Shown here piece after piece: positions 7,782 through 15,280 of a DNA stretch of 35,168 nt (the first letter of the stretch is position 1; the number at the start of each line of letters is the position of its first letter). The stretch spans positions 1 to 35,168 of the forward strand of contig JAMNYO010000099.1 in assembly GCA_023622765.1 (NCBI GenBank), written 5' to 3'. This stretch comes from Bacteroidota bacterium (GTDB lineage Bacteria > Bacteroidota > Bacteroidia > Bacteroidales > Dysgonomonadaceae). The notes below the pieces were generated by a model. The model was not told where the DNA came from. It ran no database searches and saw nothing but the letters and a program-made list of their open reading frames with translations. The position numbers and the translations under genes were made by a program.

Positions 7782-8711
7782 CTACTTTTTGTTCCTCGGG
7801 TGATGTTCGATGATCTCTTGCCGCAAAAAGTTCCGATCGATCCGCGTGTATATCTCGGTAGTCGTGATCTTCTCATGCCCCAGCATCTCCTGGATCACGC
7901 GGATGTTGGCCCCCCTTTCCAGCAGGTGCGTGGCAAACGAGTGGCGAAAGGTGTGGGGGCTAATCTCCTTTTGTATGCCGGCCGCTTCGGCGTATTTCCT
8001 GATGTAGTGAAAGACGGTAACGCGCGATATGGCTTTCCCGCGGGAACTAACGAACAGGAACTCCTCCTGCCCTCTCCGCGTATCGATATTCCGGCGGTAA
8101 GGAAACCAATTCCTGATCTTCTGGATGGCCGTTTCGGAGATTGGCACCAGTCGCTGCTTGCTCCCCTTTCCCTCCACGCGAATGAATCCCTCATCCAGGA
8201 AAAGGTCGGTGTACCGCAGGTTGGTTAACTCGGAGACACGCAACCCACAACTGTAAAGCACTTCGATGATCGCGTAATTCCGTGTTCCCTCGGGCGTTGA
8301 CACGTCGATCACCGAAAGGATGGCATCGATCTCCTCCACCGTAAGAACCACCGGGAGCTTCATCCCGATCTTGGGCGCTTCCAGGAGCTTGGTCGGATCA
8401 TCTCTCCCGTCATCATTCAGCTTTAGGAAATCGAAAAAGGATTTAATCCCCGATATCACCCGGGCAGTGGATCGGGGTGATATTCCCTGGTCGTGCAACT
8501 CGGCCAGGAACTCCTCCAGGTGAGTGGTCTCGACCTCCTCCAACGTGATTCCCCGCACCTCTGCGAATGCCATCAATTTTTGCAGATCGGCCAAGTACGC
8601 GTCAATCGTGTTGGCAGACAAACCTTTTTCCAGCAGCAGGTAGCGTTTAAACTCCCTGGCGTGATCTTTTTTGATCGCCCGTTGCCCATGGCTGATTGAC
8701 CCACCATTCAT
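7782..8711 (-). CDS. xerD: Tyrosine recombinase XerD-like
   Basis: A 309-residue tyrosine recombinase of the XerC/XerD type. The N-terminal SAM-like domain (residues ~18-105) contains LLLEKGLSANTIDAYLADL, and the catalytic domain holds the complete active site: Arg158 (SCGLRVSEL), Lys182 (GKGSKQR), His253 and Arg256 (SPHTFRHSFATHLLERG), His279 (LGHEKITTT) and nucleophile Tyr288 (EIYTRI). Length and the HTFRHSFATHLLE motif fit the housekeeping XerD that resolves chromosome dimers at dif, rather than a phage or transposon integrase, and no mobile-element features surround it. Its ATG overlaps the stop codon of the hybrid kinase gene by 4 bases, so translation is probably coupled. The N-terminus is about 10 residues longer than usual for XerD. 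Confidence 0.9.
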   Translation of the reverse strand: MNGGSISHGQRAIKKDHAREFKRYLLLEKGLSANTIDAYLADLQKLMAFAEVRGITLEEVETTHLEEFLAELHDQGISPRSTARVISGIKSFFDFLKLNDDGRDDPTKLLEAPKIGMKLPVVLTVEEIDAILSVIDVSTPEGTRNYAIIEVLYSCGLRVSELTNLRYTDLFLDEGFIRVEGKGSKQRLVPISETAIQKIRNWFPYRRNIDTRRGQEEFLFVSSRGKAISRVTVFHYIRKYAEAAGIQKEISPHTFRHSFATHLLERGANIRVIQEMLGHEKITTTEIYTRIDRNFLRQEIIEHHPRNKK

Positions 8712-11317
8712 TCGCGAGCACTCTCTATGTCACGGGCCAGCCGCCTAGCTTCCTCCACGATCGCTTTTAACGAGTCCAGCAACGGCTTCTCTTCATCTTT
8801 CAGCAACACTTCTCGTTTCTCAAGACGCTTCAGTCGACCGATCATTGTTTCGTCCCCCATCATCCGTATCAGGGGCAATACCCGATGAGCGATATCGCCA
8901 GCGGCCTCGGTATCCTCTTCTTCAAACGCTACCTTCAACTTGTCAGTTTGTTGGGTCGTCTCCTCGACAAACGAGTTCAATATGGTCAAGGAGGCTTCCC
9001 TATCCTCTTTGACGAAATCGATGAGCGCCTTGACACCCGTTACCTTCTTGTCAACTTTTTCTGCACCAATCTCCCGATGCCCCAGGTACTTGAGCAGGGT
9101 GTCACGTAGTTGCGCGGACGAGAAAGGTTTGGTAAGGTACCCCGTGAATCCCTCTTTTACCAAATAGTCCTCCGAGATATCGAATCGGGCCGACAGCGCG
9201 ATAACGGGCAAGTTCCGAAGATCCTCATCCTCCAGTTGCCGCACCTCTTTCACCAGTGCGAAACCGTCCATTCCCGGCATCTGGAGATCGACAAACAACA
9301 GGTGAAATCGCTGCTCTCGAAGTCGAGCCGTTACACGATCGGGCCGGTTCTCCGTGACTGCCTTCACGTTCACCCTCTTCAGCATCTCGAACACCATCTT
9401 CAGTTGAGTGGGATCGTCATCCACCACTAACACGGTTAGCCCTTCCAGCTTTTTTAACACTTCCTCACCCGTGACGCTTTCCACCACCTCCGGAGCCCTA
9501 CTTCCCGATTCTCCCCCCTCCTTGGCAGGCTGCAGGGGAAGATCAATGACAAACAGGGAGCCGGCACCTTTTTTCGACTCCACGTGAATCGTCCCGTTCA
9601 TCTGCTCCACGAAACCTTTGGTAATAGCCAATCCCAGGCCACTACCTTCCACACGCCCCACTGCTTGATTCGCGTGATCTAACTGCGTGAAATCTTGAAA
9701 TATCCGCGACTGCTCCTCCTTGCTGATACCCATACCGGTGTCTCTCACCTTAAAGAGTAGTCGAGAAGCCGCTTCAGGTTCTTTACCTCTCCCCCATCCT
9801 TTTCTCCCTTGACTTTTCTCATTCACCACCTCTAATACCTCAATCGCAACCTTTCCCTCCGAGGTATATTTGATCGCGTTCGAGATAAGGTTGCCCATAA
9901 CCTGCCTGATCACGTACGCGTCTGCATAACAAACCGTATCATTGGACAACTTGTTTTCGATCTGGTAGTCTAGCTTTTTTTGAGTGGCTATCGACCTAAA
10001 GCTAAGCGTAATATCTTCCACCAACTTGTGTAGGTTAATGTTCGAGGGTTGCATCTGCCACACCCCCGCTTCCAACTTGTGGTAATCCAACAGGGAAGTG
10101 GCAAGCTGCAGAACGTGTTGACCAGAGTGCTGCATGTTGCTCACGTACTCCTTAATCGTGTGCACCTTGCCATCTGCCTTATCCCCTTTGTCCTCCCTCT
10201 CTTTCAACGACTCCATATACAAATCCAAATAACCGAGAATAGAACTGACGGGGGCTTTTATATCGTGCGATATGGTAAGCATCATCCTCTCCCTGGAAGC
10301 TAACAGTTCCGTCACCCGCTGGTTAGATGCCTCCAGTTGTCGGCGGTAACGTTGACCCCTGTTGATATCCACCAAAAACAGGGTGGCAAACAGCATGGCT
10401 ATCCCAACGGCCACAAACGAGTACCAATGAATGGTGACTTGAGAGCGTGCAAGCACCTCCTCCCGATCGACAAGAAGTTGAAACGACTTCATCATCTCCT
10501 CCTGCTCGATTCCCGTCAACAGTTCATTGATACGGGCAGTGAGCAAGTGGTTGGTCTGGGTCACCACCTTTTGCCTCGCCAATAGGGCCGCTTGAAAACG
10601 CCGCTGGTTCTGTAGGTCGAGCTGCTCGGAATAGATTACCTTGTTAATGATGGTATCCACGATCAGTTCGAACTCACGGTCGGTCACCTTCGATTTGCTC
10701 TCGATCACAACGGTGGAGTCGGGCCGCCCCGTGATAGCGTCTCGAATCCGAGTAAAAAACCCCTTTCGCTCTCCCATAACAACGCTCGTATCGCTTTTAT
10801 TCTCTTGCGCTACACCCAAATCTTTGCTTCCCAAGTAATCGACAATCTCTTGGTTAAGCTCCCGTGCCACAAGGCTGCTTTCGATGGAACGCGTGATACG
10901 CGGTGCCCTTCGTATGGAATCGAGCAGCGCGGCTACCACCTGTAGGTTCTCTTTTTTCTTACCCACCAGCATTTCGATGGAATCCAGCTTCATCACACGA
11001 GCCGAGTCAATCGCCGAGCTCCTCAACTTGGTCAGATTAGCACTTACAACCGGCACGATGGAGTCGTACTTTTGAAAATAGCGCCTGGCACTTTGGGAGG
11101 TCACCAGGTTCTGCTCGCTCTCGATCTCGTACAGTAACGAGAGCGTGTTACTCACGATTAGCAGTTCCGAAAAGTCCTGACTCTCTGCTTTCTTACTCGA
11201 GTACTCCTCTAAGTTATTATAAATGTCAACGAGCCCAAGGCCCATGACGAGCATCACCAACACGTACCCGATGATGACGGTTCCCTTTGCCTTAGAGGAT
11301 CCTTTTCTTTTATTCAT
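8708..11317 (-). CDS. Hybrid sensor histidine kinase with receiver and Hpt domains
   Basis: An 869-residue membrane-bound phosphorelay kinase. Order: transmembrane helix 1 (~13-31); a ~260-residue, mostly helical extracytoplasmic sensor (~32-295) of no family I recognise; transmembrane helix 2 (~297-316); HisKA with LTISHDIKAPVSS (phospho-acceptor His351); HATPase with N box NLISNAIKY (~477), DTGMGIS (~527), FQDFTQLD and GSGLGLAI (~558); a receiver domain (627-745) with VVDDD and LFVDLQMPGMDG (Asp677); and a C-terminal Hpt-like helical domain with His811 in AHRVLPLIRMMG. The Hpt motif is degenerate, lacking the usual lysine-glycine pair. The cognate NtrC-like regulator gene lies 34 bases upstream in the same unit. 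The signal sensed cannot be told from sequence. Confidence 0.93.
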   Translation of the reverse strand: MNKRKGSSKAKGTVIIGYVLVMLVMGLGLVDIYNNLEEYSSKKAESQDFSELLIVSNTLSLLYEIESEQNLVTSQSARRYFQKYDSIVPVVSANLTKLRSSAIDSARVMKLDSIEMLVGKKKENLQVVAALLDSIRRAPRITRSIESSLVARELNQEIVDYLGSKDLGVAQENKSDTSVVMGERKGFFTRIRDAITGRPDSTVVIESKSKVTDREFELIVDTIINKVIYSEQLDLQNQRRFQAALLARQKVVTQTNHLLTARINELLTGIEQEEMMKSFQLLVDREEVLARSQVTIHWYSFVAVGIAMLFATLFLVDINRGQRYRRQLEASNQRVTELLASRERMMLTISHDIKAPVSSILGYLDLYMESLKEREDKGDKADGKVHTIKEYVSNMQHSGQHVLQLATSLLDYHKLEAGVWQMQPSNINLHKLVEDITLSFRSIATQKKLDYQIENKLSNDTVCYADAYVIRQVMGNLISNAIKYTSEGKVAIEVLEVVNEKSQGRKGWGRGKEPEAASRLLFKVRDTGMGISKEEQSRIFQDFTQLDHANQAVGRVEGSGLGLAITKGFVEQMNGTIHVESKKGAGSLFVIDLPLQPAKEGGESGSRAPEVVESVTGEEVLKKLEGLTVLVVDDDPTQLKMVFEMLKRVNVKAVTENRPDRVTARLREQRFHLLFVDLQMPGMDGFALVKEVRQLEDEDLRNLPVIALSARFDISEDYLVKEGFTGYLTKPFSSAQLRDTLLKYLGHREIGAEKVDKKVTGVKALIDFVKEDREASLTILNSFVEETTQQTDKLKVAFEEEDTEAAGDIAHRVLPLIRMMGDETMIGRLKRLEKREVLLKDEEKPLLDSLKAIVEEARRLARDIESARE

Positions 11318-11351
11318 GGTGATAACGTAAAACGAGTGAATACAACGTTGC

Positions 11352-12644
11352 TTAAGGCGACGTCACGTTGTACAATTTTATCTTATTATAAAGTGTTTTC
11401 CTATCAATATTCAAGATCGAGGCGGCCATCGTCTTGTTGCCTTTCGTCAACTCGAGCGCCTGTTGAATCTTCTCTTTTTCATAACTCTCTTTCCGGAGGG
11501 ACTGCACCGTGTTCATCGACACCGATGAGGGGGAGTCGGGTTGCCCTGTCTTCCCTAATAGGGATGAGAGGAGATTTCCTTTCACGCGGCTCCCATCGGA
11601 GAGCAGTACCGCCTTGAAGATACAATTCTTTAGCTCTTGAATATTTCCAGGCCAATCATATTTCATAAATGCCTCTTGAACGCTCGGATCGATGGCTTTC
11701 ACCTTTTTATCCAGCGTCTGGTTGGCAAACTTCAAGAAGTGGAGGATGAAAAAAGCGATATTATGTCTCTCCCCCTTTAGCACGGGGAGGATAATGGCAT
11801 CATCCTTCACAAGAGAGTAGAGCTTTGGCAGAAGGGTGCGTTGGAGTTCAGGTTTCCCTTTCTCCGTGGTCATGATTACCTGTGTGTACCCTGGTCCTTT
11901 GGTCTGCTTGGTCAGAATATCGATAAGCTCGTTCTGACCGTTCAAGTCGAGACGATCTACCCCTTTGATATGCAGCAGTCCTCCCTTGGCCTGCCGGAAG
12001 GTATCCATCATCCCCACCACATCATCCCGCTTGTTGAGACTCAAGGTGACGGGTTCATCAAGGGAGTCCACTTCGTACACCTCAAGAGGTTTTGAGTGGT
12101 GTATTCCTTTTTCATATATATACTTCACGGCTGATGCTTTCCCAGTACCGCGATCCCCTATGATTAACCCGTGAACATTCTCCTCAGAAACGCGATCAAG
12201 GATATTGAAAAGCCGCTTGTAATCATCACCCGGCGGTTTCACGAACTCGTTTGACAACGGCATATTCTTTTTCATGTTCTCTTGCGTGATGAATGCCTCA
12301 TCGATTTTCTTAAAGAACAAGTCCGGATCGATGGGTTTCGCGATGTAGTCCACCGCACCCGACTTCATGGAGGCCACCGCCGTTTCAATATCCGCGTAAC
12401 CGGTCATCATGATAACCAAGATGTCCGAATCATACTTCTTTACCCAAGACAATAGGGCAAAACCATCAGACCCGGGCATTCGAATATCTGACAAGATAAG
12501 GTCAAAGGGGTGCTCCTTAACCAGTTGTTTAGCCTGATCAACGCTCGTGGCCACCTCCACGCTAAAATCACGCTTCACCAACCATGACTTCAGCATCAGA
12601 CAAACCGTTACATTGTCATCTATTACAAGTATGCTTTTGTTCAT
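11352..12644 (-). CDS. NtrC-like response regulator with degenerate AAA+ domain
   Basis: A 430-residue regulator: receiver (1-120) with ILVIDD and LILSDIRMPGSDG (Asp53), a central AAA+-like domain (~140-350), and a Fis-type helix-turn-helix (~390-426, NKTMAASILNIDRKTLYNKIK). It has the layout of a sigma-54 activator, but the middle is decayed. Walker A survives as GDRGTGKA (163-170); the GAFTGA loop that touches sigma-54 is absent and that section is shortened; the Walker B acidic pair is lost (GGLLHIKGVDRL where relatives have GGTLFLDEI); and the arginine-finger region is unlike the consensus (LLPKLYSLVKDDA). The WPGNIQEL motif (331-338) remains. It therefore probably binds DNA and responds to phosphorylation but cannot remodel sigma-54 holoenzyme in the usual way. 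It lies between a small membrane protein gene and its hybrid kinase. Confidence 0.9.
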   Translation of the reverse strand: MNKSILVIDDNVTVCLMLKSWLVKRDFSVEVATSVDQAKQLVKEHPFDLILSDIRMPGSDGFALLSWVKKYDSDILVIMMTGYADIETAVASMKSGAVDYIAKPIDPDLFFKKIDEAFITQENMKKNMPLSNEFVKPPGDDYKRLFNILDRVSEENVHGLIIGDRGTGKASAVKYIYEKGIHHSKPLEVYEVDSLDEPVTLSLNKRDDVVGMMDTFRQAKGGLLHIKGVDRLDLNGQNELIDILTKQTKGPGYTQVIMTTEKGKPELQRTLLPKLYSLVKDDAIILPVLKGERHNIAFFILHFLKFANQTLDKKVKAIDPSVQEAFMKYDWPGNIQELKNCIFKAVLLSDGSRVKGNLLSSLLGKTGQPDSPSSVSMNTVQSLRKESYEKEKIQQALELTKGNKTMAASILNIDRKTLYNKIKLYNVTSP

Positions 12645-12650
12645 AACTCT

Positions 12651-12995
12651 TTACTTCACTTCCTTTTCGCTTTCCAACACCTTGGGCATTAAAATGGTCG
12701 AATAGAGCAATAGAATGGCTCCAATTATCATGAAAAGCGGCCACTCGTTCCGTTGCTTGAACATTAGGTAAGCGCTCACGATCATCAATAGGCACGCGAT
12801 GACTTGAAAATTGAATAACCTCCTTCCCCTCAGACTCTTGCCGGGGTAAGGCGTAGTGACGGTTACCACCGTAAAGGCGACCACGGATACCGCCATAATC
12901 CATGATGCCACAACGGGTTCGAAAAGATACAATAGTGCCGAAAACAGTATAAGTATACCAGAAAGGCGGTATACAATATCCTTTACCTTGCGCAT
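12651..12995 (-). CDS. Small polytopic membrane protein, unknown function
   Basis: A 114-residue protein with about four hydrophobic helices (roughly residues 8-28, 30-48, 62-80 and 85-103) and a charged C-terminal tail ESEKEVK. I do not recognise a family with a known role. Start choice: an in-frame upstream extension to 13058 exists, but it runs through the predicted promoter, so I use the ATG at 12995 (MRKVKDIVYRLSG). It is the first gene of the unit with the response regulator, whose start codon is only 6 bases beyond this stop. A role in signalling or sensing with the kinase is possible but rests on position alone. Confidence 0.7.
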   Translation of the reverse strand: MRKVKDIVYRLSGILILFSALLYLFEPVVASWIMAVSVVAFTVVTVTTPYPGKSLRGRRLFNFQVIACLLMIVSAYLMFKQRNEWPLFMIIGAILLLYSTILMPKVLESEKEVK

Positions 12996-13021
12996 TTTCG
13001 ATTTAATAATAAATCCACCTA

Positions 13022-13052
13022 CAAACTTACACAAAAAAAAAGGAATTTTCAA
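13022..13052 (-). promoter_or_regulatory. Predicted promoter of the regulator-kinase-xerD unit
   Basis: The minus strand has TAAGTTTG (13022-13029) as -7 box and TTGA (13049-13052) as -33 box, with 19 bases between. The first start codon is about 27 bases downstream. It would drive the small membrane protein, regulator, kinase and xerD genes. Confidence 0.6.
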
Positions 13053-13079
13053 CCCCAAAAAACCAATACGCGAATTTAA

Positions 13080-13385
13080 TTACTCGATGATAAAAATCTC
13101 CTCGTTCTCCTTTTTCATCAGGTAATTTTCCCGTGCGAATTTCTCAAGGTCTTCCGTGTTAGATTGAAGTTCGTCGAGTTTCTTCTTATCTACCTCCGTC
13201 TGTTTATGATAGAACTCGATTTGGGACTCCAACTCCTTGATCTCCGCATCGTACTTTAGCCGTTTGGGGATGCTGCTGTCACTGAATAAAAACAGCGCCA
13301 CGACCAACACGATTAGGATGATAATCTGGTAGGCAGTTAGCCCCAGGAAACGGCTGGAACCAAATTTCTTAACGTTCTCTTTCAT
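13080..13385 (-). CDS. FtsB/DivIC-family septum protein
   Basis: A 101-residue bitopic protein: short cytoplasmic N-terminus, one transmembrane helix (~residues 20-38, YQIIILIVLVVALFLF), then a coiled coil (~48-85, EIKELESQIEFYHKQTEVDKK) and the LEKFARENYLMKKENEEIF ending that is diagnostic of FtsB/DivIC. These proteins form the FtsQ-FtsL-FtsB (DivIB-FtsL-DivIC) complex that activates septal peptidoglycan synthesis. In-frame codons upstream allow starts at 13406 or 13460, but a TATTTTTG -7 box at 13420-13427 would place the transcript start at about 13415, so the ATG at 13385 is favoured. It is transcribed alone, divergent from the C69 peptidase gene. Confidence 0.85.
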   Translation of the reverse strand: MKENVKKFGSSRFLGLTAYQIIILIVLVVALFLFSDSSIPKRLKYDAEIKELESQIEFYHKQTEVDKKKLDELQSNTEDLEKFARENYLMKKENEEIFIIE

Positions 13386-13419
13386 CTCAACGCTTGTACT
13401 TAACATCCATTTAACCAAG

Positions 13420-13450
13420 CAAAAATAGTCTATTTTCTTTATCATGCCAA
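13420..13450 (-). promoter_or_regulatory. Predicted promoter of the FtsB-like gene
   Basis: On the minus strand, -7 box TATTTTTG (13420-13427) and -33 box TTGG (13447-13450), separated by 19 bases. It decides against the longer N-terminal starts of the FtsB-like gene. Confidence 0.55.
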
Positions 13451-13491
13451 GTCGTTTCAAGCAAACCCACGAAAAAAAACCATTTTCCGGG

Positions 13492-13527
13492 GAATCTTTG
13501 AAGATTCAACAAAAAAGGGTATCTTTA
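13492..13527 (+). promoter_or_regulatory. Predicted C69 dipeptidase promoter with overlapping inverted repeat
   Basis: TTTG (13497-13500), 19 bases, then TATCTTTA (13520-13527) is a good Bacteroidota sigma-ABfr promoter. The -33 box lies in the centre of the inverted repeat GAATCTT-TG-AAGATTC (13492-13507), a plausible operator for a repressor that would block the -33 region. The start codon is about 38 bases downstream. Confidence 0.6.
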
Positions 13528-13565
13528 CGTTATAATAATTGTTACAAACAAGAATAGGTTACCGA

Positions 13566-15206
13566 ATGAAAAAAGTGCTTACGACCGTGGTGGTGGTCCT
13601 ACTGGCTACCCTCCCTTCCTTTCCCTGTACCAACCTACTGGTAGGAAAAAAAGCATCCACGGATGGATCTACCCTTATCTCTTACGCGGCCGACTCCTAC
13701 GGATTGTATGGTGAACTATACCATTGGCCCGCGAAGCAGTACGCACCAGGCGAGATGCTACAAGTGCACGAGTGGGATAGTGGTAAATACTTGGGTGAGA
13801 TACCGCAAGTATTGCAAACGTACAACGTGATTGGCAACATGAACGAACACCAGTTAGCCATCGGCGAGACCACCTTTGGCGGACGAAGCGAACTCTCCGA
13901 CTCCACGGGAATCATGGACTACGGCAGCTTGATCTACATCACGCTGCAACGTGCCAAGAACGCCCGTGAAGCCATCCAGGTGATGACCAACTTGGTCAAA
14001 GAGCACGGGTATTACAGCTCCGGTGAGTCGTTCTCGATTGCCGACCCCGAAGAGGTATGGATCCTGGAGATGATTGGGAAAGGTCCCGGGAACAAGGGCG
14101 CCGTATGGGTCGCCGTACGAATACCGGACGATTGCGTGTCGGCACACGCCAATCAGGCCCGCATTCAACAGTTTCCCCTGAATGACCCGGAGAACTGCCT
14201 CTACTCGCCCGACGTGATCTCTTTCGCGCGGGAACAGGGGTACTACGAAGGAACGGACGCCGATTTCAGTTTCGCGCAGGCTTACGCCCCACTTGACTTT
14301 GGTGCACTCCGGTTTTGTGAGGCACGCGTATGGTCTTTCTTTAACCGGGTGAACAGCGAAATGGGTCACTACGTGACCTACGCGCAAGGGAAGAGTACCG
14401 ATCCCATGCCGCTGTACATCAAGCCAGACAGAAAGCTGAGCGCCCGCGACATCCAAAACTGCATGCGCGACCATTATGAAGATACAGAACTCGACTGGCG
14501 CTACGACTTGGGGGCTGGTCCCTTTAACTCACCCTACCGCTTGTCGCCCCTCACCTACAAGCTGGACGACGAGAGCTATTGCAACGAACGCCCCATCGCC
14601 ACACAGCAGACGGCGTTCTCTTTCGTGGCACAGATGCGCTCATGGCTTCCCAACGAGATCGGGGGTATATTCTGGTTCGGTATCGATGACGCCGCGCAAA
14701 CGGTATACTACCCCTTTTACTGCGGCCATACCGAGGTGCCACACGAGATGGAAGTGGGCAACGGTGACCTGCTCACCTTCTCCTGGACTTCGGCTTTCTG
14801 GATTCATAACTGGGTATCCAACATGGTGTACTCCCGCTATAGCGATAAGATCAAGGAGGTACAAAAGGTGCAGTCTAAGCTAGAAGATCAATTTGAAGCG
14901 TCAGGTCCCGAGGTGGAGGAAAAAGCCAAAGCCCTTTATGAACAATCCTGTCCCGAAGCCGTTCAATATTTGACCCAGTACAGCAACGATTTGGTCAAGG
15001 GAGGTCTCGCGGAGTGGAAGAAACTGGGCGAGTACCTTATGGTGAAATACGTTGATGGCGTGATAAAACGGGAAGAAAACGGGCAGTTCCAGCGAAACCC
15101 GCACGGGCTATCCGTCAGCCCCATCCGCACGGGATATCCCGAGCCCTTCATCCGTCGGGTAATCGAAGAGACGGGCGACAAATACAAGGTGCTGCCGGTA
15201 GAATAG
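13566..15206 (+). CDS. C69-family dipeptidase (secreted)
   Basis: A 546-residue peptidase family C69 enzyme, an Ntn-hydrolase that cleaves dipeptides. Residues 1-20 (MKKVLTTVVVVLLATLPSFP) are a signal peptide, and cleavage would expose Cys21 (CTNLLVGKKASTDGST) as the N-terminal nucleophile, as expected for the fold. Further family features are DSYGLYGELYHWPA, ESFSIADPEEVWILEMIGKG (~160) and SAHANQARI. The product likely works in the periplasm, where it would complement the S46 dipeptidyl-peptidase encoded further along in a peptide-using lifestyle. The ATG at 13566 is chosen over an upstream TTG because it starts the signal peptide. 74 bases separate it from the phosphohexomutase gene; co-transcription is possible. 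Confidence 0.92.
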   Translation: MKKVLTTVVVVLLATLPSFPCTNLLVGKKASTDGSTLISYAADSYGLYGELYHWPAKQYAPGEMLQVHEWDSGKYLGEIPQVLQTYNVIGNMNEHQLAIGETTFGGRSELSDSTGIMDYGSLIYITLQRAKNAREAIQVMTNLVKEHGYYSSGESFSIADPEEVWILEMIGKGPGNKGAVWVAVRIPDDCVSAHANQARIQQFPLNDPENCLYSPDVISFAREQGYYEGTDADFSFAQAYAPLDFGALRFCEARVWSFFNRVNSEMGHYVTYAQGKSTDPMPLYIKPDRKLSARDIQNCMRDHYEDTELDWRYDLGAGPFNSPYRLSPLTYKLDDESYCNERPIATQQTAFSFVAQMRSWLPNEIGGIFWFGIDDAAQTVYYPFYCGHTEVPHEMEVGNGDLLTFSWTSAFWIHNWVSNMVYSRYSDKIKEVQKVQSKLEDQFEASGPEVEEKAKALYEQSCPEAVQYLTQYSNDLVKGGLAEWKKLGEYLMVKYVDGVIKREENGQFQRNPHGLSVSPIRTGYPEPFIRRVIEETGDKYKVLPVE

Positions 15207-15280
15207 TCTGCCCGTGAAACGACAAAACATGATTCATCAAGACAGATCAAAAACAAAATAATAAAACACATTTTATTACT

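Noticed and set aside
7782-8711. Tyrosine recombinase as a sign of an integrated element
   Set aside because: Its length and motifs fit housekeeping XerD, and no attachment sites, phage or conjugation genes are nearby.
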